A stretch of DNA of 64,000 bases from assembly GCA_015075365.1 (NCBI GenBank), contig JABTUN010000001.1:1426001-1490000 (forward strand). Reading direction: 5' to 3'. Each line of letters starts with the position of its first letter. The stretch's first letter is position 1. Position numbers and translations under genes: made by a program. The DNA is from Verrucomicrobiaceae bacterium. GTDB taxonomy: Bacteria; Verrucomicrobiota; Verrucomicrobiia; Verrucomicrobiales; Verrucomicrobiaceae. The notes beneath the pieces are model-generated. The model did no database searches and was not told the origin of the DNA. It saw only the letters and a list, made by a program, of their open reading frames with translations. Shown piece by piece: positions 6,363 through 15,535 of this stretch.

Positions 6363-9344
6363 ATGCCACGCAAGCCGCGTCCACCTTCCGACAGCGAGAT
6401 CGCGCCCGATCTCTTCGCGGCGTCGTTGTCGTTGGCATCGCGGCATTTTCTCGGGTGGGACCGGCCGTTGGTGAAGGCGGTCGTCGAGCATGTGGCGGCG
6501 GGTTGGGATGGGCATGGAGCGCTCGATTTGAGCGGAGTGCTGATCATCGTGCCGACGCGCAACGCGAGCCGCCGCCTGCGTGAGGCGCTGGCGGTGCATG
6601 CGGCAGAGCAAAACGCTGCCGTGCTGCCGCCGCGGGTGGTGACGCCGGATTTTCTCACCTCGCCCGAGCACGCGCCGGAGCTGCATCCGGCCGGAGCGCT
6701 GGAAACGAAGCTGATCTGGGCCGCGGAGCTGCTGCGCATCGATTTGAACGCGCATCGCGAGCTCTTTCCGGTCGATCCGGTGGAGCGAAACTTCACCTGG
6801 GCGCTGAAAACAGCGGGCGATCTGCTCGAACTGCGTGAGACGCTCAATGAAAAGGGCCTGAGCTGCGCGGATGTGGCCCGCATCGTCGAAAACACCGAGA
6901 TGGAGCCGGAGCGCTGGCGTGATCTCGCCAGTATCGAGCGACATTGCGTGAAGGCGACGACGGAACGCGGCTTCGCCGACTGGCAGGCTACGCGACGCCA
7001 TGCCGCGCAAAATGGAAAACCGCCCGCAGGCATCACACGCGTCGTGATGGCCGGTGTGCTCGATCCGTCAGCGCTCGCCATCGAGGCGCTGGAGACGTGG
7101 TCGCGTCATCTGCCGGTGGAGGTGCTCGTCTATGCGCCAGAGGCGAGCCATCGCGACTGCTTTGACCTGTGGGGCCGTCCGCGAGCTGACACGTGGCTCA
7201 CGCAGCGCATCGACATCCCGGATGCGAAGACGACGATTCACCAAGGCGGCTCGCCATCGGAGCAGGCGGAGGCCGTGGTGGAGATGATCACTCTCTATAA
7301 AGAGCCTGGCGAGGTCGCAGCCATCGGCGTGGCCGATACGGAAGTCGTCGCGCCGCTGGAGAAGGCGCTCGCCGCACGCGAGATCAGCGCCTTTGATCCT
7401 GCGGGCCGCAAAATGGGCACGCATGGCGTGTTTCACCTGCTGCGCATCGTCGCGCAGCTCGTGGCTACGCGTTCGTTTCAATCCGTGGCCGAACTCGTGC
7501 GCTGCCCCGATGTCGCGGAGGCGATTCGCGCGGCACTGGCAGGTCCGAATGGCGAAAAACCATCGCTGAGCCGCTTGCTCGATGATTTCGACACGCTCGC
7601 GGTCACATCACTGCCGGACACGCTCGATGACGCGCTTGAGCTCGCGCCGCGTGTGTTCAGCGATCCGCAAAGGCCCAGCGCCGTGCCTGCCGCGCTCGCG
7701 TGGATGGATCGCATTGTGAAAGCGCTCGATGGCCGCGACTTCGGCGTCGCGCTCACGGATTTCCTTGGCGAAGTCTTCGCCACGCGGCGCTTCCGCAGTG
7801 ACAATCCGCAGGACGCGGTCTTCTCCGCCATCGCGGACCAGATTCTTCAAGTGCTCGATGCCTTGGACGAGCTCGCCGCGTTGTTCGCAGGCGGTCTTGA
7901 TGCCGCGCAGCGCCTAGAGTTGCTGCTGCAAACACTGGGCGATCAAATCTTCTACGCCGACCGCAAAGCGCGTGACATCGACCTGCAAGGCTGGCTCGAA
8001 TTGCTTTGGGAAGACGCGCCGCATCTCGTCATCACCGGCATGAACGACGGCAAGGCACCCGAGGCCATTCTTGGCCACACCTTCCTGCCGGACTCTGCGC
8101 GTCGCGTGCTCGGCCTGCGCAACAACGACACGCGTTTCGCCCGCGATGCCTGCCTCATGACGGCTTTGATCGAATCACGCCGCTACAACGGTGGTCGCGT
8201 TGATTTCATCTTTGGCCGCACGGATGCCGATGGCGCGCCGCTGCGCCCTTCTCGCCTGCTTTTTCAATGCGCCGACACGGAGCTGCCTGCGCGCACGCTG
8301 CATTTTTTCCAAAAGCACGCGCCGCGTGTCGATCCGGTGCCGTGGCAGCTCGCGTGGCAGCTCCAGCCGCGTCCGCTGCCGGACGATGCCTCCGTTTTTC
8401 ATCGGCTCAGCGTCACGCAGTTCAGCAGCTATCTGCAATGTCCGTTCCGTTTTTATCTGCGGCACGGCCTCGGCATGTCGGAGATCGATGCCACGCGCAC
8501 GGAGATGGATGCGATGGAGTTTGGCAGCCTGCTGCACGGCGTGCTGGAAAGCTTCGCGGAGGATGAGCAGGCCATCACGCTGACGGACGCGGAGAAGATT
8601 CGCGAGGTCTTCCACAGCATCCTCGATCGTCGCCTGCACGGCATCTACGGCTCGCGCCTGACCGTGCCGGTGACGATCCAGCGCGAGTCCGCGCGGCAGC
8701 GCCTCGGCTGGTGGGCGGAGATCGAAGCGGAGCAGCGCCGCCAAGGCTGGCAGATCATCGCCGCGGAGACGCGATTGAGTCCGAAAGACGATCCGTGGCA
8801 GCTCGCGGGCATGACCATCAGCGGCCGCATCGACCGCATCGAGCGCCACACGCAACTCGGCGTGCGTTTGATCGACTTCAAAACGCGCTCGGCCTTCGAT
8901 CCGGTGAAGAAGACGCGCAAAACGGTCGAGAACTACCACCTCGCGCCGTTGAAGCGCGGCGAGGAGCTGGAGAGCTTCGCGGAATGGTCGCTCGTCACCA
9001 GCAGCGAAGGCACTGCGTCGCGCTGGATCGACCTGCAACTGCCGCTTTACCGCCTCGCGATGGAGCGGCGCTTTCCCGGTGAAAAAATCACCACCGCGCA
9101 TGTCACGCTGAGCAAGACGAAGCCCGAGATCGGTCTCGATGAATGGAACACGCTCGATGGTGCGCTGCTCGAAAGCGCACGCGTTTGCGCGGAAGGCGTG
9201 ATCGCCGCGATCCGCGAGCGCCAGTTCTGGCCGCCGGCGGAGAAGCTGCCGTATGGCGATGATTTCGAGGCGCTCTTCCTCGGCGAGCCGCTGGAGGCCA
9301 TTGATGCGAGCCTGCTCAACGGCCCGCCCAAATCTGCCGCATAG
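6363..9344 (+). CDS. addB: AddB-like subunit of the recombination nuclease, PD-(D/E)XK type
   Basis: 993 residues. The N-terminal inactivated helicase-like part starts with a strand-loop IIVPTRNASRRLREAL where AddB proteins of Bacillus have a P-loop; no Walker A is present. The C-terminal nuclease region (about 680-960) contains QFSSYLQCPFRFYLR, GRIDRIE, LIDFKTRSAF and WIDLQLPLYRLAM, the usual order of a RecB-family PD-(D/E)XK domain. With the AddA partner 700 bp downstream it should process double-strand ends for RecA-dependent repair. Only one Cys is obvious near the nuclease start, so an iron-sulfur cluster is not evident. The last 29 bases overlap an antisense Uma2 family gene. Confidence 0.85.
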   Translation: MPRKPRPPSDSEIAPDLFAASLSLASRHFLGWDRPLVKAVVEHVAAGWDGHGALDLSGVLIIVPTRNASRRLREALAVHAAEQNAAVLPPRVVTPDFLTSPEHAPELHPAGALETKLIWAAELLRIDLNAHRELFPVDPVERNFTWALKTAGDLLELRETLNEKGLSCADVARIVENTEMEPERWRDLASIERHCVKATTERGFADWQATRRHAAQNGKPPAGITRVVMAGVLDPSALAIEALETWSRHLPVEVLVYAPEASHRDCFDLWGRPRADTWLTQRIDIPDAKTTIHQGGSPSEQAEAVVEMITLYKEPGEVAAIGVADTEVVAPLEKALAAREISAFDPAGRKMGTHGVFHLLRIVAQLVATRSFQSVAELVRCPDVAEAIRAALAGPNGEKPSLSRLLDDFDTLAVTSLPDTLDDALELAPRVFSDPQRPSAVPAALAWMDRIVKALDGRDFGVALTDFLGEVFATRRFRSDNPQDAVFSAIADQILQVLDALDELAALFAGGLDAAQRLELLLQTLGDQIFYADRKARDIDLQGWLELLWEDAPHLVITGMNDGKAPEAILGHTFLPDSARRVLGLRNNDTRFARDACLMTALIESRRYNGGRVDFIFGRTDADGAPLRPSRLLFQCADTELPARTLHFFQKHAPRVDPVPWQLAWQLQPRPLPDDASVFHRLSVTQFSSYLQCPFRFYLRHGLGMSEIDATRTEMDAMEFGSLLHGVLESFAEDEQAITLTDAEKIREVFHSILDRRLHGIYGSRLTVPVTIQRESARQRLGWWAEIEAEQRRQGWQIIAAETRLSPKDDPWQLAGMTISGRIDRIERHTQLGVRLIDFKTRSAFDPVKKTRKTVENYHLAPLKRGEELESFAEWSLVTSSEGTASRWIDLQLPLYRLAMERRFPGEKITTAHVTLSKTKPEIGLDEWNTLDGALLESARVCAEGVIAAIRERQFWPPAEKLPYGDDFEALFLGEPLEAIDASLLNGPPKSAA

Positions 9345-9975
9345 TCTCGGCGTTCACTTTTTCGTCAAAGATGGCCCGCACGGGAATCTCAAAACCTGCG
9401 ATCACATTGCTGCAAAGCAGGCCGTCCTTTTGCCCAGGCGCGGGAGGGTAGGCGGCATCTTCAAGCCGGTGCAGCTCCACACTCTCCTCCACTGTGTCGA
9501 TGATCCAGTATTCCTCCACGCCGTGCAGCGCGTAATCGTTGAACTTGATGCCGCGGTCGCGTTGTTCCGTCGATGGCGAAAGCACTTCGACGATGAGGTC
9601 AGGGATGGGGAACTTCAGCGTGTCCGGACTGATGAGTCCCAGCTTCGCGGTGCCAAAGAACATGATGTCCGGCTCATAGTCGTTCCGAGGAAAGCAGGTC
9701 ATCGCCTTCTCAATGTGGACGACTCCAAGCTGATGCACCCGCACATGGCCGTCCATCAGGCTGAAAAGCCGCTTTGTCGCCATCAGGTGGCGGTTCAGGG
9801 CCGGAGAATGCATGATGACCTCGCCCTGGATGAATTCCCATTTGTGCTCGGGCGTGATGTCCTTGTAAAACTTCTCCCGCAGCTTCCTTTCGTTCGCCAG
9901 GGCATGCTGCGCCTGCTCGATCAACTCGGGCAAGTCGGGGGCTTCCAGCATGGCGCTGAGGACGGCAGAACTCAT
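9316..9975 (-). CDS. Uma2 family (DUF820) PD-(D/E)XK nuclease-like protein
   Basis: 219 residues from the ATG at 9975; an upstream extension exists but looks unlike protein. The family fold is seen in WEFIQGEVIMHSPALNRHL, YEPDIMFF, then IPDLIVEVLSPSTEQRDRG-KFNDY and GVEEYWIID. The Asp of PDLIVEV, the Glu two positions on and the Lys in KFNDY fit the PD-(D/E)XK layout. Members of this family are abundant in cyanobacteria and PVC bacteria and their function is unknown. The gene lies antisense between addB and addA, overlapping the addB end by 29 bp and diverging from addA, so it interrupts what is normally a continuous operon. Confidence 0.88.
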   Translation of the reverse strand: MSSAVLSAMLEAPDLPELIEQAQHALANERKLREKFYKDITPEHKWEFIQGEVIMHSPALNRHLMATKRLFSLMDGHVRVHQLGVVHIEKAMTCFPRNDYEPDIMFFGTAKLGLISPDTLKFPIPDLIVEVLSPSTEQRDRGIKFNDYALHGVEEYWIIDTVEESVELHRLEDAAYPPAPGQKDGLLCSNVIAGFEIPVRAIFDEKVNAETMRQIWAGR

Positions 9976-10061
9976 GGGGGAGAATGCACCAACCTGGGGA
10001 AACTGTAAAGAGCACGCAAAACGACGTTGGCGGTGCGATTGCATGCTTGCTAAGTAACGGC

Positions 10062-13000
10062 ATGCCTTTTTCGATCCCAAACGAGATGATCCTCGCCTCC
10101 GCGGGCTCGGGGAAGACCTGGCAGCTCACGAATCGCTTCATCGCGATCATGGGACAGCAGTTGCTCGCGGGCAAAGACGTCACGCCGGAGCGCATCGTGG
10201 CCGTCACCTTCACGCGAAAGGCCGCGGGCGAGTTCTTTGACTCGATTCTCGTCAAACTGGCCAAAGCGGCCGCCGATGCCGATTTCGCCGCGAAGCTCGC
10301 CGGCGATGAAAAACTCGATCCCGAGGCCAAAGATGATCCGTTGCGGCCGATTCTGCGTGCGTTGAAGCCGGAGCACTATCAGCAGCTCCTGCGCGTCTTC
10401 ATCGCCCGCATGCCGCGACTGTTTCTCGGCACGCTCGACAGCTTCTTTTCGGCCATCCTGCGCAGTTTTCCGGCCGAGTTCGGCCTCGTGGGTGACTTTG
10501 AGATCCTGAACGAGCATCTCAGCGCCGTGGAGCGCGAGCGTGTGTATCGACTCGTGTTTCAGCGCACGCTACCGGGCCTCAAATCGCGTGGCGATGGCCT
10601 CGCGGCCCAGCAGGAGTTTCTGGAGGCGTTTCGTCGCGCCACCTTCGGCAAGGAGGAGTCGCGCATTCGTGATGTGCTCGACCAGTTCATTGAGAACCAG
10701 CACGAAATCCTGCTGCATGCCGCGAATGGCGAGCTTTGGGGCAATCCGCGTGCCGTGTGGCCCCGCGGCTGCCATTGGCTGGAAGCGAAGGTCGATTTGA
10801 AGAACGAGACTCAGCGGTTAATGACGCTCTTGGAGAAAGAAGAACTGAATGAGAAGCAGGAGAGGTTCTGGCAAGAGTTCCATGATGAGCTGGCTGATTA
10901 CCATCCAGGCGGCAAATGGACGCAACGCATCGATTACTTCGTCGAGAAGGGATTGGAGAACTGGAAGGACATCGAGAAAAAAAAATGTGCATTCAAGGTG
11001 GCGGCCAAACTTCAGAAACTCGAAGGTCGTCTGTGCGATGCTTTTGCGGCGATCATCCGCCACATCGTCGGTGGTGAGCTGCAAGCACGCTTGGAGCGCA
11101 CGCAAGGCGTGTGGGCTGTGCTGAACCAGTATGAGCACACCTGGTCGCGGCAGGTGCGCCGACACGGCAGGCTCACGTTTCAGGACATGGAACTCATCCT
11201 CGCGGGGCATGAATTCGCCGCTGGATTACCGAAGCCGATGCTCTCGCAGGTGCCGGGCGTAGACGAGCGCCTGCGCATCGACTACCGCCTTGATGCGCGT
11301 TACGATCACTGGCTGCTCGATGAGTTTCAGGACACGAATCACATCCAGTGGTCGGTCATTCAAAACCTCATTGACGAGGCCGTGCAGGACACGAGCGATG
11401 AGCGCACGCTCTTCCAGGTCGGCGATGTGAAGCAGGCCATCTACGCGTGGCGCGGCGGTGACACGCGCTTGTTTGACGACATCTACGCCCGCTACAGCTC
11501 GGAAACCGTGCAGCGCATTCACAAGCGGCCGCTGAATGTCTCGTGGCGCAGCGGGCATGACGTGATCGATCTCGTGAATCGCGTGTTTGGCGACGAAGCC
11601 GCTCTCAGCGAACTCAAATTGCCGCGCGACACCATCGAACGCTGGCCCTGGCAGCAGCATCAGGTCGCTGGCGTGCATGACGCGATGCCCGGGCAAGCCA
11701 TGCTGCTGCATCCGCTGCCCGCCGATGGCGACAAAGTGACCGAGGAAGACCGCTTCGCCCTCACGCTCGGCCTTTTGGAGGAGATCCAGCCTGTGAAGCG
11801 CCACCTGAGCTGCGCGATCCTCGTGCAGAGCAACAAAACCGGCCGCGCACTCGTCGATTACATCCGTGCGCATTCACCAAGCCGCATCCCCGTGATGTGC
11901 GAGTCCGAGATCGCCGTCGCGACGGACAATGCGCTCACCGTGGCGCTGCTAAGCCTGCTCAAAGTCGCCGCGCATCCGGGTGATACCTTTGCGTGGGAGC
12001 ATCTGCACATGACGCCCTTCCGCAGCCTGCTGGAAGGCAAAACGCCGGGCCACATCGTTCGCGAAGTATTGCAGTTGGTCTTCAACGAAGGCTTCGAAGC
12101 CGTGCTGCGCCACTGGGTGCAATCACTCGAAGCCAGTGGCGTGACGCTCGATGCCTTCAGCAAACGCCGCGCAGAGGATTTCGCGCTCGCCGCACGCTTG
12201 TTCGATGATGGTGGAAGCCGCGATGTTGATGAGTTCCTCGCCTATGCGTCGAGTTATACCGTGAGCGAGCCGGACACGCAGCACGCGGTGCAGGTGATGA
12301 CGATTCACAAGTCGAAGGGCCTAACCTTCGACTGCGTGATCCTGCCGGATGTCGAAGGCCACAAGCTCACCGAGGTGCGGCGCGGCATCGGCGTGAAACG
12401 CGCCCGCGACCGGCATGTCGAGTGGGTTTTCGACCTGCCGCCGTCCGAACTCGTGCGTGCCGACGATCAACTCGCCGAATTCCGTGCCGAGCAGGAGGCC
12501 GCCGCGGCCTACGAGGAGCTGTGCAAGTTCTACGTGGCCCTCACCCGCGCGAAGCACGCGAACTACCTCATCGCCAAACCGCCCGGCAAGACCTCGAAGT
12601 CGGAAAACTTCGTCAAACTGCTCCAACTCACGCTCGGCGGTGATCGCGAGCCTGCGCAGCGCGAGTTCGCCGGTGTGAAAGCCGAGGTTTTCTTCGAAAC
12701 GAGCACCAAAGCCACGAATCCGCGCTGGTTTGAAATTCCACGCAAAGTCGATCCACCCGTCGAAGTCACGAAACCTCAGCCCGTGGCCGCCGAAGGCCGC
12801 CAACGCCCCGTGCGCCGCACACCGAGCGGCAGCGAAACGAGCGTGGTCACCGGAAAGACGCTTTTCTCACGCGGCGGCCGTTTTGCGCGAGCTTACGGCA
12901 CTTTGGTGCATGCGCTGTTTGAGCAGATCGAATGGCTCGATGACGCCACGGACGACCAACTCGCCCAAAAATGGGCCGCCGTGCCCTGCGGCGACGAAAA

Positions 13001-13364
13001 CGCCCGCGTCCGTGCCGAAGACGAAGTGCGCCGCAGCCTTCAATCACCCGACATTCGCGCCATTTTGAGCCGTCCCTCGCCCGAAGCCGTCTGCTGGCGC
13101 GAAAAGCGCTTCGAGATCCTCCTCAACGGCGAATGGCTCAGCGGCACCTTCGACCGCGTCATGCTCGAAAAAGACCGCGCGACCATTTTAGACTTCAAAA
13201 CGGACAAAACTGACTCCGACGAAGCCCTCGCCGCCCGAGTCGAAGGCTATCGCCCGCAGCTTGAGACGTATCGCGAAGCCCTCGCCCGCATGACAGGGCT
13301 GCCAGTGTCCGTCATCAATTGCCGGCTTCTTTTCACGCATCGCGGACAGGTGGTGGCGGTGTGA
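10062..13364 (+). CDS. addA: AddA-like UvrD-family helicase/nuclease
   Basis: 1100 residues. Helicase motifs appear in order: Walker A ASAGSGKT near the N-terminus, AVTFTRKAAGEF (Ia), LLDEFQDTNHIQW (II), FQVGDVKQAIYAWRGGD (III), VMTIHKSKGLTFD (V) and YVALTRAKHANYL (VI). The C-terminal PD-(D/E)XK nuclease is seen in WLSGTFDRVMLEKDRATILDFKTDKT. The protein therefore has both activities, as in AddA. The ATG at 10062 is preferred over 9984 because the P-loop should lie close to the N-terminus. Together with the AddB-like protein it would unwind and resect broken DNA. No RecBCD genes are seen here. The separate transcription start is forced by the antisense gene upstream. Confidence 0.92.
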   Translation: MPFSIPNEMILASAGSGKTWQLTNRFIAIMGQQLLAGKDVTPERIVAVTFTRKAAGEFFDSILVKLAKAAADADFAAKLAGDEKLDPEAKDDPLRPILRALKPEHYQQLLRVFIARMPRLFLGTLDSFFSAILRSFPAEFGLVGDFEILNEHLSAVERERVYRLVFQRTLPGLKSRGDGLAAQQEFLEAFRRATFGKEESRIRDVLDQFIENQHEILLHAANGELWGNPRAVWPRGCHWLEAKVDLKNETQRLMTLLEKEELNEKQERFWQEFHDELADYHPGGKWTQRIDYFVEKGLENWKDIEKKKCAFKVAAKLQKLEGRLCDAFAAIIRHIVGGELQARLERTQGVWAVLNQYEHTWSRQVRRHGRLTFQDMELILAGHEFAAGLPKPMLSQVPGVDERLRIDYRLDARYDHWLLDEFQDTNHIQWSVIQNLIDEAVQDTSDERTLFQVGDVKQAIYAWRGGDTRLFDDIYARYSSETVQRIHKRPLNVSWRSGHDVIDLVNRVFGDEAALSELKLPRDTIERWPWQQHQVAGVHDAMPGQAMLLHPLPADGDKVTEEDRFALTLGLLEEIQPVKRHLSCAILVQSNKTGRALVDYIRAHSPSRIPVMCESEIAVATDNALTVALLSLLKVAAHPGDTFAWEHLHMTPFRSLLEGKTPGHIVREVLQLVFNEGFEAVLRHWVQSLEASGVTLDAFSKRRAEDFALAARLFDDGGSRDVDEFLAYASSYTVSEPDTQHAVQVMTIHKSKGLTFDCVILPDVEGHKLTEVRRGIGVKRARDRHVEWVFDLPPSELVRADDQLAEFRAEQEAAAAYEELCKFYVALTRAKHANYLIAKPPGKTSKSENFVKLLQLTLGGDREPAQREFAGVKAEVFFETSTKATNPRWFEIPRKVDPPVEVTKPQPVAAEGRQRPVRRTPSGSETSVVTGKTLFSRGGRFARAYGTLVHALFEQIEWLDDATDDQLAQKWAAVPCGDENARVRAEDEVRRSLQSPDIRAILSRPSPEAVCWREKRFEILLNGEWLSGTFDRVMLEKDRATILDFKTDKTDSDEALAARVEGYRPQLETYREALARMTGLPVSVINCRLLFTHRGQVVAV

Positions 13365-13410
13365 TGCGCCCTGACGACGCCGGAGTCTGGAGAAGAAACG
13401 GGAATTCCCT

Positions 13411-14187
13411 TCACCGAAGCACGCGCACCTGAAAGCCGCTGAACTCCGCCCACACATCGCGCGGCGGCGCCCAGCTCGCGTCACTGCCGCCATGGAAGGT
13501 GTTGAAGAGGACGGAATCGACGCCGTAGGTCGTGCCTTTGCGCCACTGGAGGTCCGTTTTCTCGACCATGAGGCGCTCGCCGGCCCACACGCGGAGCTGG
13601 CCGTTCTTTTTGCCCGCGGCGTTCATCTCCACCTGGATGCGGATGGTCGTGGCCTTGCCGGGCGTGAAACGAAAATCATCCGGGAAGTCGAACTCGTCGC
13701 CATACTTCGAGGGCTGGTGCATGTGATAGACATAGGCCTGCCCGCGACCGTCCTTCCGCCACATCACGCGGGCGGAAAAGCCGTCCAGGCCGTTGACCGC
13801 GTCGCCTCCGGTGATCGTCTTCGGCCCGCCGCACAGTCCGGGCAGCTTTCCGCCTTTCACGAAGTCGAACTGCTCATCAAACCGCACCTCGTAGCGCAAT
13901 TCCGCCGCCTCATGCTCTCCAAACGCAAACCGCCAGCCCGCGCCGCCCTTGTCCGCGCCGAAGCTGCCTTGCGGATAGAGAACGCGCAGCCACGGCTTGT
14001 TTTCACGCATCACCAGTTCCCCATGACCTTCAGCCAGACCGTCCTCATACTCACACCCCGGCCAGTCCTTCCTCCACTGCTCGACGGTGTACGGGCCGGG
14101 CGTGCCGCTGAAGTCGAAGGTGAAGACGGGCTCGGCGTGGAGTCGTCCTACCCATGCAAGTAAAACGAAAGCGAGGGATCGGGACAT
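13411..14187 (-). CDS. Secreted polysaccharide lyase, PL14-like
   Basis: 258 residues with a signal peptide of about 18 residues (ending RLHA). The mature protein resembles the jelly-roll lyases of family PL14 and relatives: RYEVRFDEQFDFVKGGKLPG, then MWRKDGRGQAYVYHMHQ, and near the end LFNTFHGGSDASWAP. The Lys/Gly of KGGKLPG and the YxYHMHQ strand are typical of alginate- or glucuronan-cleaving members. Which uronate polymer it cuts cannot be told. Its start lies one base after the stop of the NIPSNAP gene, so the two are very likely co-transcribed with NIPSNAP first. There is no Shine-Dalgarno sequence; translation probably couples to the upstream gene. Confidence 0.72.
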   Translation of the reverse strand: MSRSLAFVLLAWVGRLHAEPVFTFDFSGTPGPYTVEQWRKDWPGCEYEDGLAEGHGELVMRENKPWLRVLYPQGSFGADKGGAGWRFAFGEHEAAELRYEVRFDEQFDFVKGGKLPGLCGGPKTITGGDAVNGLDGFSARVMWRKDGRGQAYVYHMHQPSKYGDEFDFPDDFRFTPGKATTIRIQVEMNAAGKKNGQLRVWAGERLMVEKTDLQWRKGTTYGVDSVLFNTFHGGSDASWAPPRDVWAEFSGFQVRVLR

Positions 14188-14188
14188 A

Positions 14189-14968
14189 TTACTGCACCGG
14201 CGAAAAGTCTGTCGCCTTCATGTACACGCTCTTCACGCCCTCGGCCTGGGGCTGGATGGTGAGGGGGCCACCGTTGGCGGCTTCACTGGCAGCCTTGGCC
14301 TTGACCCAGTCGGGATCGGCGCGGAAGGCGGTGAAGGAGGCGAGGCCGGCCTCTTTGCTGTCGTGGGCGAGGATGTAGATGAGCTTCGTGCCCGCGCCCT
14401 TTTCCTTATCGGTGGGCACCCAGTAGGCGAGGTGGCTCATGCCGTGTTTGGAGAAGAGCTTCATCGTGTGATCACGGAAGCGCGCATGGAGCGCGTCGAG
14501 CTTCCCCTCCGGCGTGGTGTAGGTGCGCATCTCGAAGACGCGCGGCTTGCCGACCTTCTCGATCTTCAGCGCGGGCGAGTAATCGGTCGGCGTCATGAAA
14601 ATGGACTCGATTTTGGCGACGATTTTGCCGTTTGCCTCGCTGGCCTTCGCGGCGGCCTTCCACTCGGGATCAGCGCCGAAGGCCTTGAAGCTCGCCTTCG
14701 CCGCGTCGCGGCTCGCATGCTCCAAAACATAGATCAGGGTGGTCTTCGAGCCGTTCTCCTCGTCCACCGGGACCCAGTAGCCGATGTTTTTCATGCCGTG
14801 TTTCTCGAAGAGTTTGCAGGTGTGGTCGCGGAAGCGGGTGAGCAGCGCGTCGAGCTTTCCTTCGTGGCAGGTGTAGATGCGGAGTTCGTAAACGGGGTCG
14901 GCGGCGGCCTGGGAAAAGGCGGTGAGGGCGAGCGCGGCGGCGGTGGCGAGGGTGCGGAGGAGCTTCAT
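14189..14968 (-). CDS. Exported protein with two NIPSNAP domains
   Basis: 259 residues from the ATG at 14968, which begins a signal peptide (ending about SQAAA). Two similar domains follow: residues ~25-125 (VYELRIYTCHEGKLDAL...) and ~135-240 (VFEMRTYTTPEGKLDAL...). Each contains FRDHT, KHGM, GYW/AYWVP and the LIYxL strand typical of NIPSNAP dimeric alpha-beta barrel proteins. A tandem fusion with a secretion signal is common in PVC genomes, but the biochemical role is unknown. It forms an operon with the PL14-like lyase. The two domains probably arose by duplication and may fold together as the usual barrel dimer. Confidence 0.88.
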   Translation of the reverse strand: MKLLRTLATAAALALTAFSQAAADPVYELRIYTCHEGKLDALLTRFRDHTCKLFEKHGMKNIGYWVPVDEENGSKTTLIYVLEHASRDAAKASFKAFGADPEWKAAAKASEANGKIVAKIESIFMTPTDYSPALKIEKVGKPRVFEMRTYTTPEGKLDALHARFRDHTMKLFSKHGMSHLAYWVPTDKEKGAGTKLIYILAHDSKEAGLASFTAFRADPDWVKAKAASEAANGGPLTIQPQAEGVKSVYMKATDFSPVQ

Positions 14969-15068
14969 GGCGATGAGAGTGCGGGCGGAGCGTTTCAGGC
15001 TGTCCTGAACGGCGCGTGGAGGCGGAAACATGCGCGGAACCTGCCGCGTGGCGGATGTCCGGCGGCCT

Positions 15069-15458
15069 TCACTGCACCGGGATGAGCTGGCCGGTCACAG
15101 GATCCCGGTAATAGCGCGGCTGGACCGGATACGGGTTTACCGGCACCATACCGCCCGGATACACCGGCATGCCACCGATGGTCTGGTAGCTTTGAACCGG
15201 CCCGTAGGTCTCGATGACGCCGCTGGAGCTGCGGCGGCCGAAAAGGCCGTGCTCGTTGTGCTGGTACATCACCCGTCCGGAGGGCTGGCCGTACATCGCG
15301 GCCTGTTCCTCCGCCTTGCGCGCCTCCCGGGCCTCATGGCGGGCCAGATCTTGTTCGGACAGGCGGAAGCTGGCCGCGCCTCCGGGCGGAGGCGCGGTCT
15401 CACAGGCGGTCAAACCGGCGGCGGAGGCCGCGAGGAGGATCATTTTCATCGTTTTCAT
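15069..15458 (-). CDS. Small putative lipoprotein
   Basis: 129 residues. The N-terminus MKTMKMILLAASAAGLTAC ends in a lipobox with Cys19, so it should be lipidated and membrane-anchored. The mature part has a charged helix (LSEQDLARHEAREARKAEEQ) and then a Tyr/Pro/Gly-rich tail with GGMPVYPGGMVPVNPYP. No domain was recognised. It lies alone between the NIPSNAP gene (same strand, 100 bp away) and the divergent upp gene. Length, lipobox and start are clear; function is not. Confidence 0.75.
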   Translation of the reverse strand: MKTMKMILLAASAAGLTACETAPPPGGAASFRLSEQDLARHEAREARKAEEQAAMYGQPSGRVMYQHNEHGLFGRRSSSGVIETYGPVQSYQTIGGMPVYPGGMVPVNPYPVQPRYYRDPVTGQLIPVQ

Positions 15459-15535
15459 GCCGGCATGGTAACAGGAAGCCCTCCCGCTGTTGAGAAATCT
15501 TTGCCAGCACGGCGGATCACGCCACGGTGCGAGCC

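Noticed and set aside
13400..13409. Palindrome GGGAATTCCC between convergent genes
   Set aside because: Only ten bases, no T-tract and no related copy; chance is sufficient.
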